Below, piece by piece: positions 10,600-21,274 of a DNA stretch of 64,000 nucleotides; positions within the stretch are counted from its first letter, which is position 1, and each line of letters opens with the position of its first letter. The notes beneath the pieces are model-generated. The model was not told where the DNA came from, did not search any database, and worked only from the letters and a program-made list of their open reading frames with translations. This DNA is from Hedera helix (taxonomy: Eukaryota; Streptophyta; Magnoliopsida; Apiales; Araliaceae), in the NCBI GenBank assembly GCA_947179155.2, contig OX359281.1, forward strand, positions 41,389,467 through 41,453,466. Direction: 5' to 3'. A program made the position numbers and the translations under genes.

Positions 10600-12520
10600 G
10601 GTCATCAAAACTAAGAAGGCCCAAGTTTTCGTCTCTTAATTCACGTAGGTTGTGGTAAAAGTAAATTTAGGATATCGTACAAAAAAATCTAAAATATTGT
10701 CTTTTAAACTGTTTAATTCATGATAAAAGATAAATTTTAGGGTATTGTCTTTTAAGATATCGTCTCCTAATCTATCTGAGTCATGATAAGGGGGAGTATA
10801 AGTTATCGTCTCCTAAACTATCAAAGTTATTGTGAGTGCATTATCTTGAAAGTAATTTGAGCCTTTATGATCAATAAATTTTGATTTAAAAGTCTTTTGA
10901 GAACTTGAATTTTTTATAAATGCCTTTTGAAAAGTTGTTTTGAAGATATCATTGAAAAATGTTTTTAAAGTTTTGAAGTCATCCTTTAAGAATTGTTTTC
11001 ACAAAATTGTCATATATTTATAAATTTATAAAAAATTAATGTTTTAAATATCATTTTATAGAAATGTTCGGTTTAGTTTGGAAAAACATTTTTATTATAT
11101 ACTAAAATTGTGATGAAAATTAGGGTTTTAATATGGAAAGTAATTTTGTCAATTCATTTGTTAAATAAGAAACAAGGCTCAAACTAATTTTAATTTTAGC
11201 TTAAATTTTATTCGAATGACCTAATTAGATTCAATTTTAAAAGATCTTTTTTTGAAAATAAACCATTTTTTATGTAACAAAAATAAAATGAATTATCAAA
11301 ATAGAGTTAAAGTTACCCATGGGCATGTAAGTCATCAAATTAACCCCCAAACACCTTAACATAATAAAATCCATTATAAACGGGCATTAAACCTAATTTT
11401 TGGACATGAAAGTCGTTTAAATTATTTTTATGTCTCAAACATAATTACCGATCACCAAATTCAAAAATTACAATCATTTTCTAAGTCTATCATGGAAATA
11501 TACTTTAATTCATATCAAACATAAAATTTAAGGGTCTCAAATCCATTCATAGGCTCACATAACTCTTATTTGAAGTCCAACAAAATATTAAGGTCTATAA
11601 AAATAATTTAGAGTTTAAGGAATGAAACCCATAAACCCTAAATTTGTAGACCCAACGTAATACCAATAAAATAAAAAATATAGCACTAATTACATCCTGA
11701 AAATCTAATTACATCATCAAAATACTAATTACATCAAGGAAATCTAACTACATCAATAAGATCTAACAAAAGAAATTTAGAATCTAATGATTGAGACTCA
11801 TAAATCCTAAACTTCATAAATCCACCAAAATAATATCAACTAACCTATAATAACAATAAGCTAACTATAAATTAAATAATACCCAAAAGAATTTATTAGG
11901 TTAGTGATAAGGAGTTTCTATTTGTAAGAAATCCTCCCAAACAACCAATGATCCAAAAATAAGGTCCAAACACCATTAGCAATAAACTAGGATGTGTAGA
12001 TAGCCTCAAAATTAAGAAATAAGCATTAAATAACCAACTTCAAGTATTAACAAGTCATAGTGAAGGAAAAGGAATAAGAAATAATAGTAAAATAAACCTT
12101 GAGACGAAGATATCTTCAACTTTTAATGGCTATACCTATCTACTTAAAGCTTCCTTGCACAACTATTGAAATAATGAATTTAAGGCTGATTTTTTTCTCT
12201 ATTTTTGCTTTTTCTTCTTCTTTTGCTTCTTCTTCTTTTATTTTCACTATTTTTCTTCCTTTTTCTCACCAAAAATAGATCAAAGTGGCCTTAAAAAGTC
12301 AGACCTAGGTTGGTGCCAGCTTATGGGCCTGCACATGCTTCCTTTTTTTCGATTTGGGAAAAGTTAAGAGACATGTCATCCCAATTGGGATTTTTTTTTC
12401 CCGATTTCTTCGCAATGGTACCCAACTTGACTATGTTTGAATTTGTTATAAAGGTGAAAATGAGAAAAATCATTCCCTTATAAACACTAGCTATTCCCTA
12501 GTCTTTGCTTTTGCACTTTG
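10600..12520 (+). repeat. Diverged ~2-kb repeat, copy A
   Basis: This copy shares long colinear blocks with copy B. Examples are CATTATAAACGGG / CATTATAAATGGG (11373 and 24632 areas), AATTACAATCATTTT / AATTACAATTATTTT, and the segment ending TGACTATGTTTGAATTTGTTAT (12430 area) / TGACTATATTTGAATTTGTTAT (25770 area). The left part (10640-10830) contains degenerate repeats of a GGTATCGTCTCCTAA-like motif. No open reading frame of note. It may be an old LTR or another dispersed repeat; the class is not determined. Confidence 0.65.
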
Positions 12521-12889
12521 CCACCCAGAAGGCATGCGTGTGCTTTTGGATAAAATCGATTTATGGCGATGGAGTTTTGAATTTTTTGATTCAAATGTGG
12601 ACTAATTAGACAAAGTCGATAGTTGGTATGGATTGATATAGATGTACCAACTCATTCGAATTTTTTCCTTTGATAAATAAGATGACCCATATGTGACTTT
12701 ATAAAATTGGCTCACAACTAAGATTTAAAAAATTCAAGGGCTTGCTTAAGTGAGATGAAGGTATTAAGCACCTCTCGACTTCCGTGAAACATGGCTACCA
12801 CTTTCCTAATATTTTTCTAAAACTTAAATAAGTTGCTTTAAAAAGAAGTGTAAAAATGTGTGTTTAGTGTTTGAGACTATGTGAGTCAT

Positions 12890-13812
12890 GTTAAAAGTGA
12901 AGATCTAGGGTATCGTCTCCTACAACAAATTTGAGTCGTCAAAATTAAGGAAGTATAGGATATCGTCTCCTAAGCTCCAAGATATTTAAGTCGTGATGAA
13001 ATGGACATTTAAAGTATCGTTTTCTAGAGTCATCATAAATAAATAAAAAGAGGATATTATCTCATAAATCGTTTAAATCATGGTAAAAATAAAAATCTAA
13101 GATATCGTTTTCTAGAGTTAACAACTAAGAAAGCCTAAGGTATGGTCTCTTAAATCGTCTAGGTCATGGTAAAAAGAAAAATTAGAGTATCGTCTTTTAG
13201 AGTCAACATGTAAAGAAAGTTTAAGATATCATCTCCTGAGCCTTCTTAGTCATGGTAGAAAAATAGATCTACAGTTTCGTCTATCTAAGCCGTTGCGAAT
13301 ACATCAACTTGAAACCCATTTAAGTCTTTATTCGTACGAACAAAGGATTTCGATTTGAAAGTCTTTTCAAATTTTTAATTGTCATGAATGTCTTTTTGAA
13401 AAGTTATTTCTGAATGTTTTATCGAAAAAGTATCGTTTAAGTTTTGAAATTGATCTTTAAGATTTTTTTTCCCCATCAAAATGGTCATATATGTATAGAT
13501 TTGTAGAAAATTAGTGTTTAAATGATAGTTTTAAGAAAATGTTCTTTTTAATTTGAAAAATATTTGATTATATAATAAAGTAGCGATGAACAATTAGAGG
13601 TTTGAAAAGAAAAATTGTTTTTGGAATCTCTTTGTCAAATAGGAAACAAAACTAAAACTACTTTTAGTTTTACTAAATTTTATTCTAATTAATAATCTAA
13701 TTAGATTCAATTTTAAAAGATCTTTTTGATTTTTTGTTAGAAAGCTATTTTTCATGTGAGAAAATAAAATCAAGCATAAAAATAAGGTTGAAGTTATCCA
13801 CAGACATATAAG
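12890..13812 (+). repeat. Diverged ~2-kb repeat, copy B, left part
   Basis: Left half of the second copy. It is richer in the GGTATCGTCTCCTAA-type motif, which recurs at roughly 60-85 bp spacing between 12905 and 13290 together with AGTCATGGTAAAAA. The copy continues at 24588, after the MITE/Gypsy insertion. Confidence 0.6.
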
Positions 13813-14862
13813 TAGGGGTGAAAATCGGTCCGAGTTACTCGGTACCCGACTCGGATTCGACTCGAGAATATGATCCGGGGCTCGGATTCGGTAGGCATCC
13901 GAGCTGAATATGAGCCAAGCTCGTTTATGGGATTATAATACTGAACTCGAATCTGAGTAGCACACTGTTCGCTTGTTTTAGGGTTCGAGTACACTGCCTT
14001 CATCTGATCCATACTCGATCCTTACTCAATGAACCCTACTCGTTTAGGGGTTCGATGTATGAGATTGGATAAATGTAAGACCCCGAATTTTATGAAATAC
14101 AAAATTTAATTTTTCTTTATATATATTTTTTTTGAAACAGTAAGTGGTTAAATTAACAAAATTGAAAGTTAAGGATGTTATGTGCAAATTTTATTTTGTC
14201 GGACAATATTCGCTTTGTCGGGGAATATTCGTTTGGTCGGGGAATTTTCGTGCCGTACGACGGCGCCGAAATAATAAATTATTGGTGGACCCCACAACGG
14301 AATATTTGTCGGATATAGAAAACGACAGAAGTAACCTTTTTAAATAAAAATAGTCAACGGAACTGTTAAAATACCGGTGATAAAAGAATAGTAGCATACG
14401 GTAGTTATTGGTATTTTCTGTAGCACTCGGTACTCTACAGTAACACACGGTATTGCATAGTGTCTCATATTATTGGTCTGATAATTGACACCGTAACTGT
14501 TACGCATCATTTCATCGATAATTGTCACTGCATAATATTTTATATTATCACTTCAATAATTGTTGTTACACAGTATTTTGCATTATTGATTTAATAATTG
14601 TCATTACACTGTATTTTATATCATTGAGTCAATAATTGTTGTTGCACTGTTTTTAAAATTATTGAACCTAATAATTGTCACAGTAACATATGCACAGTAA
14701 TTCACATTATTGAATCAATAATTGTCATTACACAGTAACGTATGCTTTATTTTACATTATTGTTATCTCTATTATGATGTTATTTAAACAGTTGTATTTC
14801 ATTAATTTATTGACTTGATATCTAAGAGCTAACTATACTGTATTTATAACAATTAGTCATAA

Positions 14863-15129
14863 TAATTGAATTGATAAAGTTATTTGTTTATAATATAAAG
14901 TTAGGTGATTATTAGGTGATATGAAATGAATGGTGTAGATTAAAGTGTGAATTATTGTTGAATAATTGAATTGATTTGTTTATAATATAAAGTTAGGTGA
15001 TTATTAGGTGATATGAAATGAATGGTGTAGATTAAAGTGTGAATTATTGTGGAATAATTAAATTGATTTGTTTATAATATAAAGTTAGGTGATTATTAGG
15101 TGATATGAAATGAATGGTGTAGATTAAAG
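14863..15129 (+). repeat. 92-bp tandem repeat in the 5' LTR (about 3 copies)
   Basis: The segment TTTGTTTATAATATAAAGTT recurs at 14883, 14975 and 15067, a 92-bp period, each time followed by AGGTGATTATTAGGTGATAT and a GAATGGTGTAGATTAAAG block. The same array is in the 3' LTR at about 22059-22325. It lies just upstream of the LTR TATA box, where enhancer repeats of retrotransposons often sit; that role is inferred. Confidence 0.9.
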
Positions 15130-15217
15130 ATAATATAATATTTGAAATGGATGGTGTAGATTAAAAGGTGATCTTTAAATGAATGGTTTAGATTAAATGA
15201 ATGATAAGATTTTTGGC

Positions 15218-15225
15218 TATAAATA
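15218..15225 (+). promoter_or_regulatory. Probable LTR TATA box
   Basis: TATAAATA in the context GGCTATAAATAGAAGCC, followed by pyrimidine-rich sequence (15255-15310) suited to a transcription start. A copy is at 22414-22421 in the 3' LTR. It would mark the U3/R boundary region about 1.15 kb into the LTR. Confidence 0.7.
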
Positions 15226-15544
15226 GAAGCCTTAACTTAAGGATTTTTCATAAACTTCCTTACTTGTTCTTTCTTTCTCTCTCTAAATACTTCTTGTAAA
15301 AGTTCTCTCTAAGTGTGCTTAAGTCATCTTGAGTATTTGTGAAGATCTATAAGTATACGTGTACTGTTCAAGTTAATCAACCTCATTTAAATCAATATCC
15401 AGTCACGTGTTATGGTAAGGGATACCATCTTTTTCATCTTCCATTATTCAAACGTACTATGGTAAGGGATTATCATTATTTGATTCTCGATAATAATATT
15501 GTTTCTTCCTTACTCATAAGACGTGCCTTTTATTTCCATGTATT

Positions 15545-15815
15545 AAATTGTGGGAATAACCTTACGGAGCGGATTGCCGCCTGTTGGTGAATAACCTTTC
15601 GTATTCATTCATTATTAATCTCTGAGAATAACCTTACGGAGCGGATTGCCGCCTGTTTGGTGAATAACTCTTTGTACTCAAATTCTATTAAATTGTGGGA
15701 ATAACCTTACGGAGCGGATTGCCGCCTGTTTGGTGAATAACTCTTTGTACTCAAATTCTATTAAATTGTGGGAATAACCTTACGGAGCGGATTGCCGCCT
15801 GTTGGTGAATAACCC
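15545..15815 (+). repeat. 72-bp tandem repeat in the 5' LTR (4 copies)
   Basis: The block GAATAACCTTACGGAGCGGA then TTGCCGCCTGTT recurs at about 15552, 15624, 15697 and 15769, a 72-73 bp period. It lies downstream of the TATA box, so it would be in transcribed R/U5 leader RNA. The same array is at about 22741-23011 in the 3' LTR. The block is notably GC-richer than its surroundings. Confidence 0.92.
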
Positions 15816-17013
15816 TTTGTATTAATTTCCTTCACCTTTTGTTAATCAAACCTGCTACGGTAAGGGATATTATTTTCTTTCATACTCCTAAATCGAAATT
15901 TATTATGGAACTATTGCTTCTATAATTCCTGAAAATATTATATGTTCCATAATAGTTGAACTTCATTATTTCAACTGAACCTTCCTATTTACGTGAACCT
16001 TTCTATTGAATTGTAACCGTTATTCTGAACTGTGGATCTTGAATATCATTTTTAAATTTCACTCCACATCATGTTGACAATTTGGACATTATTTGAATCT
16101 GTACAAAGTAAACTTCCGATACTTATTGTTATCCTATTTCTTCTGTTCATCATTTATATCATTCTAATCATCCAAAAATCAAGCTGTTGTGAATATCTGT
16201 GGCCGGGGGCACAGATGTGATATATTTGTTGAACAGATGATAGGTTAAAGGCGATATAATAGGTTAAAGGCGATACATCTGTTCGGTGTCTTTTATGGCA
16301 CGTGGTGAATGTTCTCTTTGGCCCGTAGTGCAAAGATGAACTGTTGTTTGGTATGATTATGACCAAAGGCTGAATCTGGTATAATCATGACCGTTGGTGT
16401 TATATTGAATGTCTTTGGCCCGTAGTGCAAAGATGAACTGTTGATCTGCATGATTATGATCAGGAACTGTGAATTTGTATTATCTTGACTAATGATATTT
16501 CAGATGATAAAAGTTGATGATGTTGTTCCTAAAAAGAGAACCGAGTGGACATTATAGTCTGCATTATTCTTCTAATAGATTACTCATTCCGCTGCTATTA
16601 TCGATCTGAACGTTGTTTAAGAATTTAACTGCAGTTTTTGATATAAACCTTGTAGTCTATTGTATTCTATCAAGAACTCAACTGTTGAAGACTAATGATA
16701 ATTTATTCGTCATTATCTTAGTCATGATATTCTTTACTGGGCTATTTGAGCTCACCCTTTCTTTTGTTCCATTGTTTTTCAACAGGAGATGAAAACATAA
16801 CAGGGTCTAGCCGGGGAATGGAGTGAGGGTCCGAGGAATAGTTATCATAGTTTTCACGTTTTGTAAAATAGTGTGGCAATAATAGTGAAGACTTAGTTGT
16901 GTATTATTATACACTGTATTGTTGTACGTTGTGCTTTGTTGTAATAATTTTGTTGTAGTATTTTGACGACTCAAGTTTGGGCTGTGTGGGCCCAGATTTG
17001 GGGGCGTCACAGT

Positions 17014-17025
17014 TGGCATCAGAGC
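17014..17025 (+). other. Primer binding site (initiator tRNA-Met type)
   Basis: TGGCATCAGAGC begins 2 nt after the 5' LTR. It differs at one base from TGGTATCAGAGC, the usual PBS complementary to the 3' end of plant initiator tRNA-Met. Confidence 0.85.
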
Positions 17026-17211
17026 TTAGGGATATGGTCTTTAATGGAGATCTGGGGTTAGAACTAGGAGGGGAGAGACGAATAGAATTAGTCACTAGTG
17101 TGTCCTACCTAAAATAGATTTTATTATCTAATGAGTCGATTTGAATGTAGGAACATGAAGTGATGAGTCAGTTTATTTGAACTAACATTTATTTTGTGAC
17201 CACAGTTAGGT

Positions 17212-17832
17212 ATGGCATCTGAAAATCAAGAGGTTAACTATGAAATTACCGAAACAAATGTAGCTGCAAAACAAGAGGCGACGAATAATCTTCTTACAAA
17301 CTCAGAGTTGAATCATTTGCCTAAGGCAAAAATTATGCGTGTTCTATCCAGTAAGGATGAAGGTGAAAGCTCTGCTACAGTCGTTCCAGATCCATTCTTA
17401 GAAGCAATTAAAGGAAGTAACGAACTTGCGGAAATTATTGCCTTTAATTTACTCACTAATTGGGAGAGTGATATCACCTGGTTATGCTCTATAACAAAGG
17501 ATCAGAATATATGGACTTTTCATATTAGTCTTTGGGATTTATGGTGTTCCAGCTATAATTTTCAAGATTATTTAAAAATGATGTTTCTATACTTTTGGGC
17601 GTTACAATTTAGAGGAATTCAGGTTAAGTTAGTCACTATCGTGGAAACTGCAGTCTATCGAAAATACTATTTTAATGGAAATCATTGGTACCTTACTACT
17701 GATGAAGTTGATGAACCCGAGAAACAGTTTGCTAAAAAATTATTCAGTGGTATTCCCATGGTTGAAATACGTGAAGATCCGAATGAAGTATTCGGGATTC
17801 GATTTGACGATAACAGTCAAGAAACCGAATGA
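17212..17832 (+). CDS. Unknown 206-residue ORF in the gag position
   Basis: This is the first ORF after the primer binding site, exactly where gag should be. I do not recognise it. Residues 1-60 are polar with several Glu/Lys. The middle (about 65-150) is unusually rich in Trp, Phe and Tyr (for example [20 protein letters not shown] and [17 protein letters not shown]). The end is acidic. There is no CX2CX4HX4C zinc knuckle, and the plant retrotransposon gag core with its conserved aromatic pattern is not evident. It ends in TGA at 17830-17832, overlapping the pol frame by up to 158 nt in the +1 frame, so pol would need frameshifting, reinitiation or its own start. It could be a heavily altered gag N-terminus, a captured sequence or a new structural protein. 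Confidence 0.7.
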   Translation: MASENQEVNYEITETNVAAKQEATNNLLTNSELNHLPKAKIMRVLSSKDEGESSATVVPDPFLEAIKGSNELAEIIAFNLLTNWESDITWLCSITKDQNIWTFHISLWDLWCSSYNFQDYLKMMFLYFWALQFRGIQVKLVTIVETAVYRKYYFNGNHWYLTTDEVDEPEKQFAKKLFSGIPMVEIREDPNEVFGIRFDDNSQETE

Positions 17833-20800
17833 GGTGATAACCGGTAAGCTATTCATAAATTCTCGTGAAGTCTATGCCATATTAGATACTGGCTCTATCC
17901 ACTCTTTTATCTCACCTATATGTACTCAACGTTTAAATTTGTCTATTGAAAACTTAAATCTTGTCTTATCAGTTGAAACCTCATTGGGAGAAATACCTAT
18001 TACATTTACTATCTATAAATCTTGCCTAGTTCAAATCAATAACCTCACATTACCTGTTGACCTTATTTCTTTGGAGATGCGTGAATTTGATGTGATTTTA
18101 GGAATTGATTGGTTGACTACCCATCATGCTAAAATTGATTGTTTTCATAAGATTATTAGTTTTCATATTCCTAATCAACCTGTCATGCAAATTCAAGCAA
18201 CTAAACCATTGAAATCTATAACTGTTATTTCTAGCCATAAAGCCATTCGTTTATTGAAAAACGGATGTCAAGCCTTTTTAGCTCATGTCACTGATTTGAA
18301 CAAAAATACATCAAACTTGAATGATATTCCCATTGTTAATGAGTTTCCTGACGTTTTTCCTGAAGAACTTCCTGGCTTACCCCCAAACCGTGAAATTGAT
18401 TTTTATATTGATCTTGAAACCGGTACCAAGCCCATTTCCAAAGCTCCCTACCGAATGGCTCCCATTGAACTTCAAGAGTTAAAAGTCCAACTACAGGAAT
18501 TGTTGGATACCGGTTTCATTCGTCCGAGTGCATCACCTTGGGGTGCTCCTATTCTATTTGTGAAGAAGAAAGACGGGAGTATGAGATTGTGCATTGACTA
18601 CCGAGAATTGAACCATGTCACCATCAAGAACAGGTACCCGTTACCTCGGATTGATGACATGTTTGATCAATTGCAAGGCGCTCAACATTTCTCAAAGATT
18701 GATCTCCGTTCTGGATATCATCAGTTAAAGGTTAAAGCTGAGGACATTCCAAAGACTGCTTTCAGAACTCGTTATGGGCATTATGAGTTCTTAGTCATGC
18801 CTTTTGGACTAACTAATGCTCCTGCACCTTTCATGGACATGATGAACCGGATATTCAAGGAACATTTGGATCATTTTGTGGTTGTCTTTATTGATGACAT
18901 CCTCATATACTCCAAGAGTCGCGAGGATCATGAACAACACCTGAGATTGATACTACAAAAGCTCCGTGAAAACAAATTATATGCCAAGTTGAAGAAATGT
19001 GAGTTCTGGCTTGAGGAGGTCGCGTTTCTTGGGCATGTGATTTCTAGTCAAGGAATATCAGTCGATCCTGCGAAGATTGAAACGGTACTAAATTGGGAAC
19101 AACCCAAAACAGTAACCGAAGTCCGAAGTTTTCTGGGTCTAGCTGGTTATTATCGGAGATTCGTAGAAGGATTTTCTCGAATCGCCACTCCATTAACGCA
19201 GCTTACTCGGAAAAGCACAAAATTCATATGGAGCGAGGAATGCGAGAAGAGTTTTCAAGAACTCAAGAGGAGACTTGTTTCAGCTCCTGTTCTGACCATA
19301 CCATCAGAATCAGGAGAATTTGTTATCTACAGCGATGCTTCTGGCAAAGGTCTAGGCTGTGTCCTTATGCAACATGGAAAGGTTATAGCCTACGCCTCTC
19401 GACAACTCAAAGATTATGAGAAAAATTATCCTACTCATGATCTAGAGTTGGCAGCAGTCGTTTTCGCGTTGAAGATCTGGAGACACTACTTGTACGGAGA
19501 AAAAGTGGATATCTATACGGATCATAAAAGTCTCAAGTATTTCTTCACCCAGAAGGAACTCAACATGCGACAACGACGTTGGCTTGAGCTGTTAAAGGAT
19601 TATGACCACACAATCCAGTATCACCCGGGAAAGGCGAACGTTGTAGCTGACGCTTTGAGCAGAAAATCTTATGCAAGTACAAGTGCACTGCTGACAACAC
19701 AAAAGTGTATTTTGTACGACTTGCAAAAGATGGAGATAGAGCTAAAGACACCAGGGACCCACTCGAAGATTGCTCACGTGCGAGTAGAACCAACTTTAAT
19801 CGATAAACTTAAAGCTGCTCAAGCTACCGATCCGGAACTGATAAACATGATAAAGAAAGTACAAGAAGGTGTCATTCCCGAGGCAAGAATCGACGAGAAA
19901 GGAATACTTCGAGTCAACTCTCGACTCTGTGTTCCTAACGATCCTGAATTAAAGCATAAAATCATGATGGAGGCACACAACACGCCGTTTGCAATCCACC
20001 CAGGAGGTACCAAGATGTATCGAGATCTTCGACATACATTTTGGTGGAACAATATGAAAAGAGAGATTGCGGAGTTTATCTCAAGGTGCCTAACTTGTCA
20101 ACGTGTCAAGGCAGAGCATCAAGTTCCTAAAGGTCCATTACAATCACTTGAAGTTCCCGAATGGAAGTGGGAACACATCAATATGGACTTCGTGACGGGT
20201 CTTCCAAAAGTTTCTCAAGGCTTAGATGCAATTTGGGTGATCGTAGATAGATTGACCAAATCTGCTCATTTCTTGCCTATACGAGAAAACTTTTCACTTG
20301 AACGTCTTGCCGGTATGTACATAAATGAGATCGTGAGATTGCATGGCATGCCAGTTTCCATAGTTTCTGATCGAGATCCTAGATTCACTTCACGCTTTTG
20401 GATCAGTCTACAAAAAGCTATGGGCACTGAACTACGTTTTAGTTCTGCATACCATCCTCAAACGGACGGACAATCGGAAAGGACGATCCAGACCCTCGAA
20501 GATCTTTTGAGACTTTGTGTATTAGACTTCAAAGGAAGTTGGGATAAGTACTTGCCGTTGGTGGAATTTTCTTACAACAACAGTTACCAAGCAAGCATAG
20601 GCATGGCTCCATTCGAGGCATTGTATGGAAGGAAGTGTCGCTCTCCAATATGTTGGAATGAGGTAGGAGAAGCAAAATTGTTGGGACCCAAGTTGGTACG
20701 CTTGACGACCGAAAAGATCCAAATGATCCGACAACGAATACAGACCGCACAAGAACGACAAAAGAGTTATGCTGATCTTCATCGGAGAGACGAAAATTTC

Positions 20801-21274
20801 AACGTCGGAGATCATGTATTCTTACGTGTTTCTCCATGGAAAGGGGTTACGAGATTCGGAAAGAGAGGAAAGCTCAACCCTCGATTTATTGGCCCATTTG
20901 AAATCCTCGATCGAATAGGAACCGTAGCCTACAGACTAGCCCTACCACCAAGTATGTCTCGCATCCATAACGTTTTTCACATATCTATGTTACGTAAATA
21001 TGTGAAGGACCCAAACCACGTCATTGAGTTAGAACCAGACGTTATAGCAGAGGATTTAACATACGAGGAGGTACCTGTTAAGATCCTGGATAAGAAGGAG
21101 CAGATCCTACGCTCAAAGGTTATACCTCAAGTTAAGGTTTTATGGAGGAACCAAGATACTGAGGAAATGACCTGGGAGCTAGAATCTGAGATGAAATCTA
21201 AGTATCCTTACCTCTTCGATATGTCAGGTACGTCAATTTCGGGGACGAAATTTCATAAGGAGGGGAGGTTGTAA
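17675..21274 (+). CDS. Gypsy Pol polyprotein (PR-RT-RH-INT-chromodomain)
   Basis: 1,199 codons without interruption. Aspartic protease: [11 protein letters not shown], catalytic D71. Reverse transcriptase: about residues 285-460, with [20 protein letters not shown] and the catalytic FIDD at 405-408. RNase H: D554, E591, D616 and D659. Integrase: zinc motif H768/H775/C805/C808 and D838, D899, E935 with the usual 35-residue D-E spacing. A C-terminal chromodomain-like segment ([20 protein letters not shown]) is followed by a tail ending KEGRL. All catalytic residues are present, so the enzymes look functional. The first ~50 residues lie in the overlap with the upstream ORF and may not be translated; the recognisable protein starts near [10 protein letters not shown]. 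The stop codon lies within the first bases of the 3' LTR, so the polypurine tract is translated. Confidence 0.97.
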   Translation: MEIIGTLLLMKLMNPRNSLLKNYSVVFPWLKYVKIRMKYSGFDLTITVKKPNEVITGKLFINSREVYAILDTGSIHSFISPICTQRLNLSIENLNLVLSVETSLGEIPITFTIYKSCLVQINNLTLPVDLISLEMREFDVILGIDWLTTHHAKIDCFHKIISFHIPNQPVMQIQATKPLKSITVISSHKAIRLLKNGCQAFLAHVTDLNKNTSNLNDIPIVNEFPDVFPEELPGLPPNREIDFYIDLETGTKPISKAPYRMAPIELQELKVQLQELLDTGFIRPSASPWGAPILFVKKKDGSMRLCIDYRELNHVTIKNRYPLPRIDDMFDQLQGAQHFSKIDLRSGYHQLKVKAEDIPKTAFRTRYGHYEFLVMPFGLTNAPAPFMDMMNRIFKEHLDHFVVVFIDDILIYSKSREDHEQHLRLILQKLRENKLYAKLKKCEFWLEEVAFLGHVISSQGISVDPAKIETVLNWEQPKTVTEVRSFLGLAGYYRRFVEGFSRIATPLTQLTRKSTKFIWSEECEKSFQELKRRLVSAPVLTIPSESGEFVIYSDASGKGLGCVLMQHGKVIAYASRQLKDYEKNYPTHDLELAAVVFALKIWRHYLYGEKVDIYTDHKSLKYFFTQKELNMRQRRWLELLKDYDHTIQYHPGKANVVADALSRKSYASTSALLTTQKCILYDLQKMEIELKTPGTHSKIAHVRVEPTLIDKLKAAQATDPELINMIKKVQEGVIPEARIDEKGILRVNSRLCVPNDPELKHKIMMEAHNTPFAIHPGGTKMYRDLRHTFWWNNMKREIAEFISRCLTCQRVKAEHQVPKGPLQSLEVPEWKWEHINMDFVTGLPKVSQGLDAIWVIVDRLTKSAHFLPIRENFSLERLAGMYINEIVRLHGMPVSIVSDRDPRFTSRFWISLQKAMGTELRFSSAYHPQTDGQSERTIQTLEDLLRLCVLDFKGSWDKYLPLVEFSYNNSYQASIGMAPFEALYGRKCRSPICWNEVGEAKLLGPKLVRLTTEKIQMIRQRIQTAQERQKSYADLHRRDENFNVGDHVFLRVSPWKGVTRFGKRGKLNPRFIGPFEILDRIGTVAYRLALPPSMSRIHNVFHISMLRKYVKDPNHVIELEPDVIAEDLTYEEVPVKILDKKEQILRSKVIPQVKVLWRNQDTEEMTWELESEMKSKYPYLFDMSGTSISGTKFHKEGRL
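21257..21268 (+). other. Polypurine tract
   Basis: AAGGAGGGGAGG, one base before the 3' LTR start; primer site for plus-strand DNA synthesis. Confidence 0.88.

Larger units (their letters stand above)
14074..17011 (+). repeat. 5' LTR
   Basis: 2,938 bp, starting TGTAAGACCCCGAATTTTAT and ending GATTTGGGGGCGTCACA, with TG...CA ends. By eye I count five differences from the 3' LTR: near 14128, 14247, 14969, 15257 and at 16994. The LTR holds two tandem-repeat arrays and a TATA box, described separately. Confidence 0.97.

Noticed and set aside
14144..16366. Several 60-85 codon open frames within the LTRs
   Set aside because: Identical in both LTRs simply because the LTRs are identical; no codon-level conservation or known domain.
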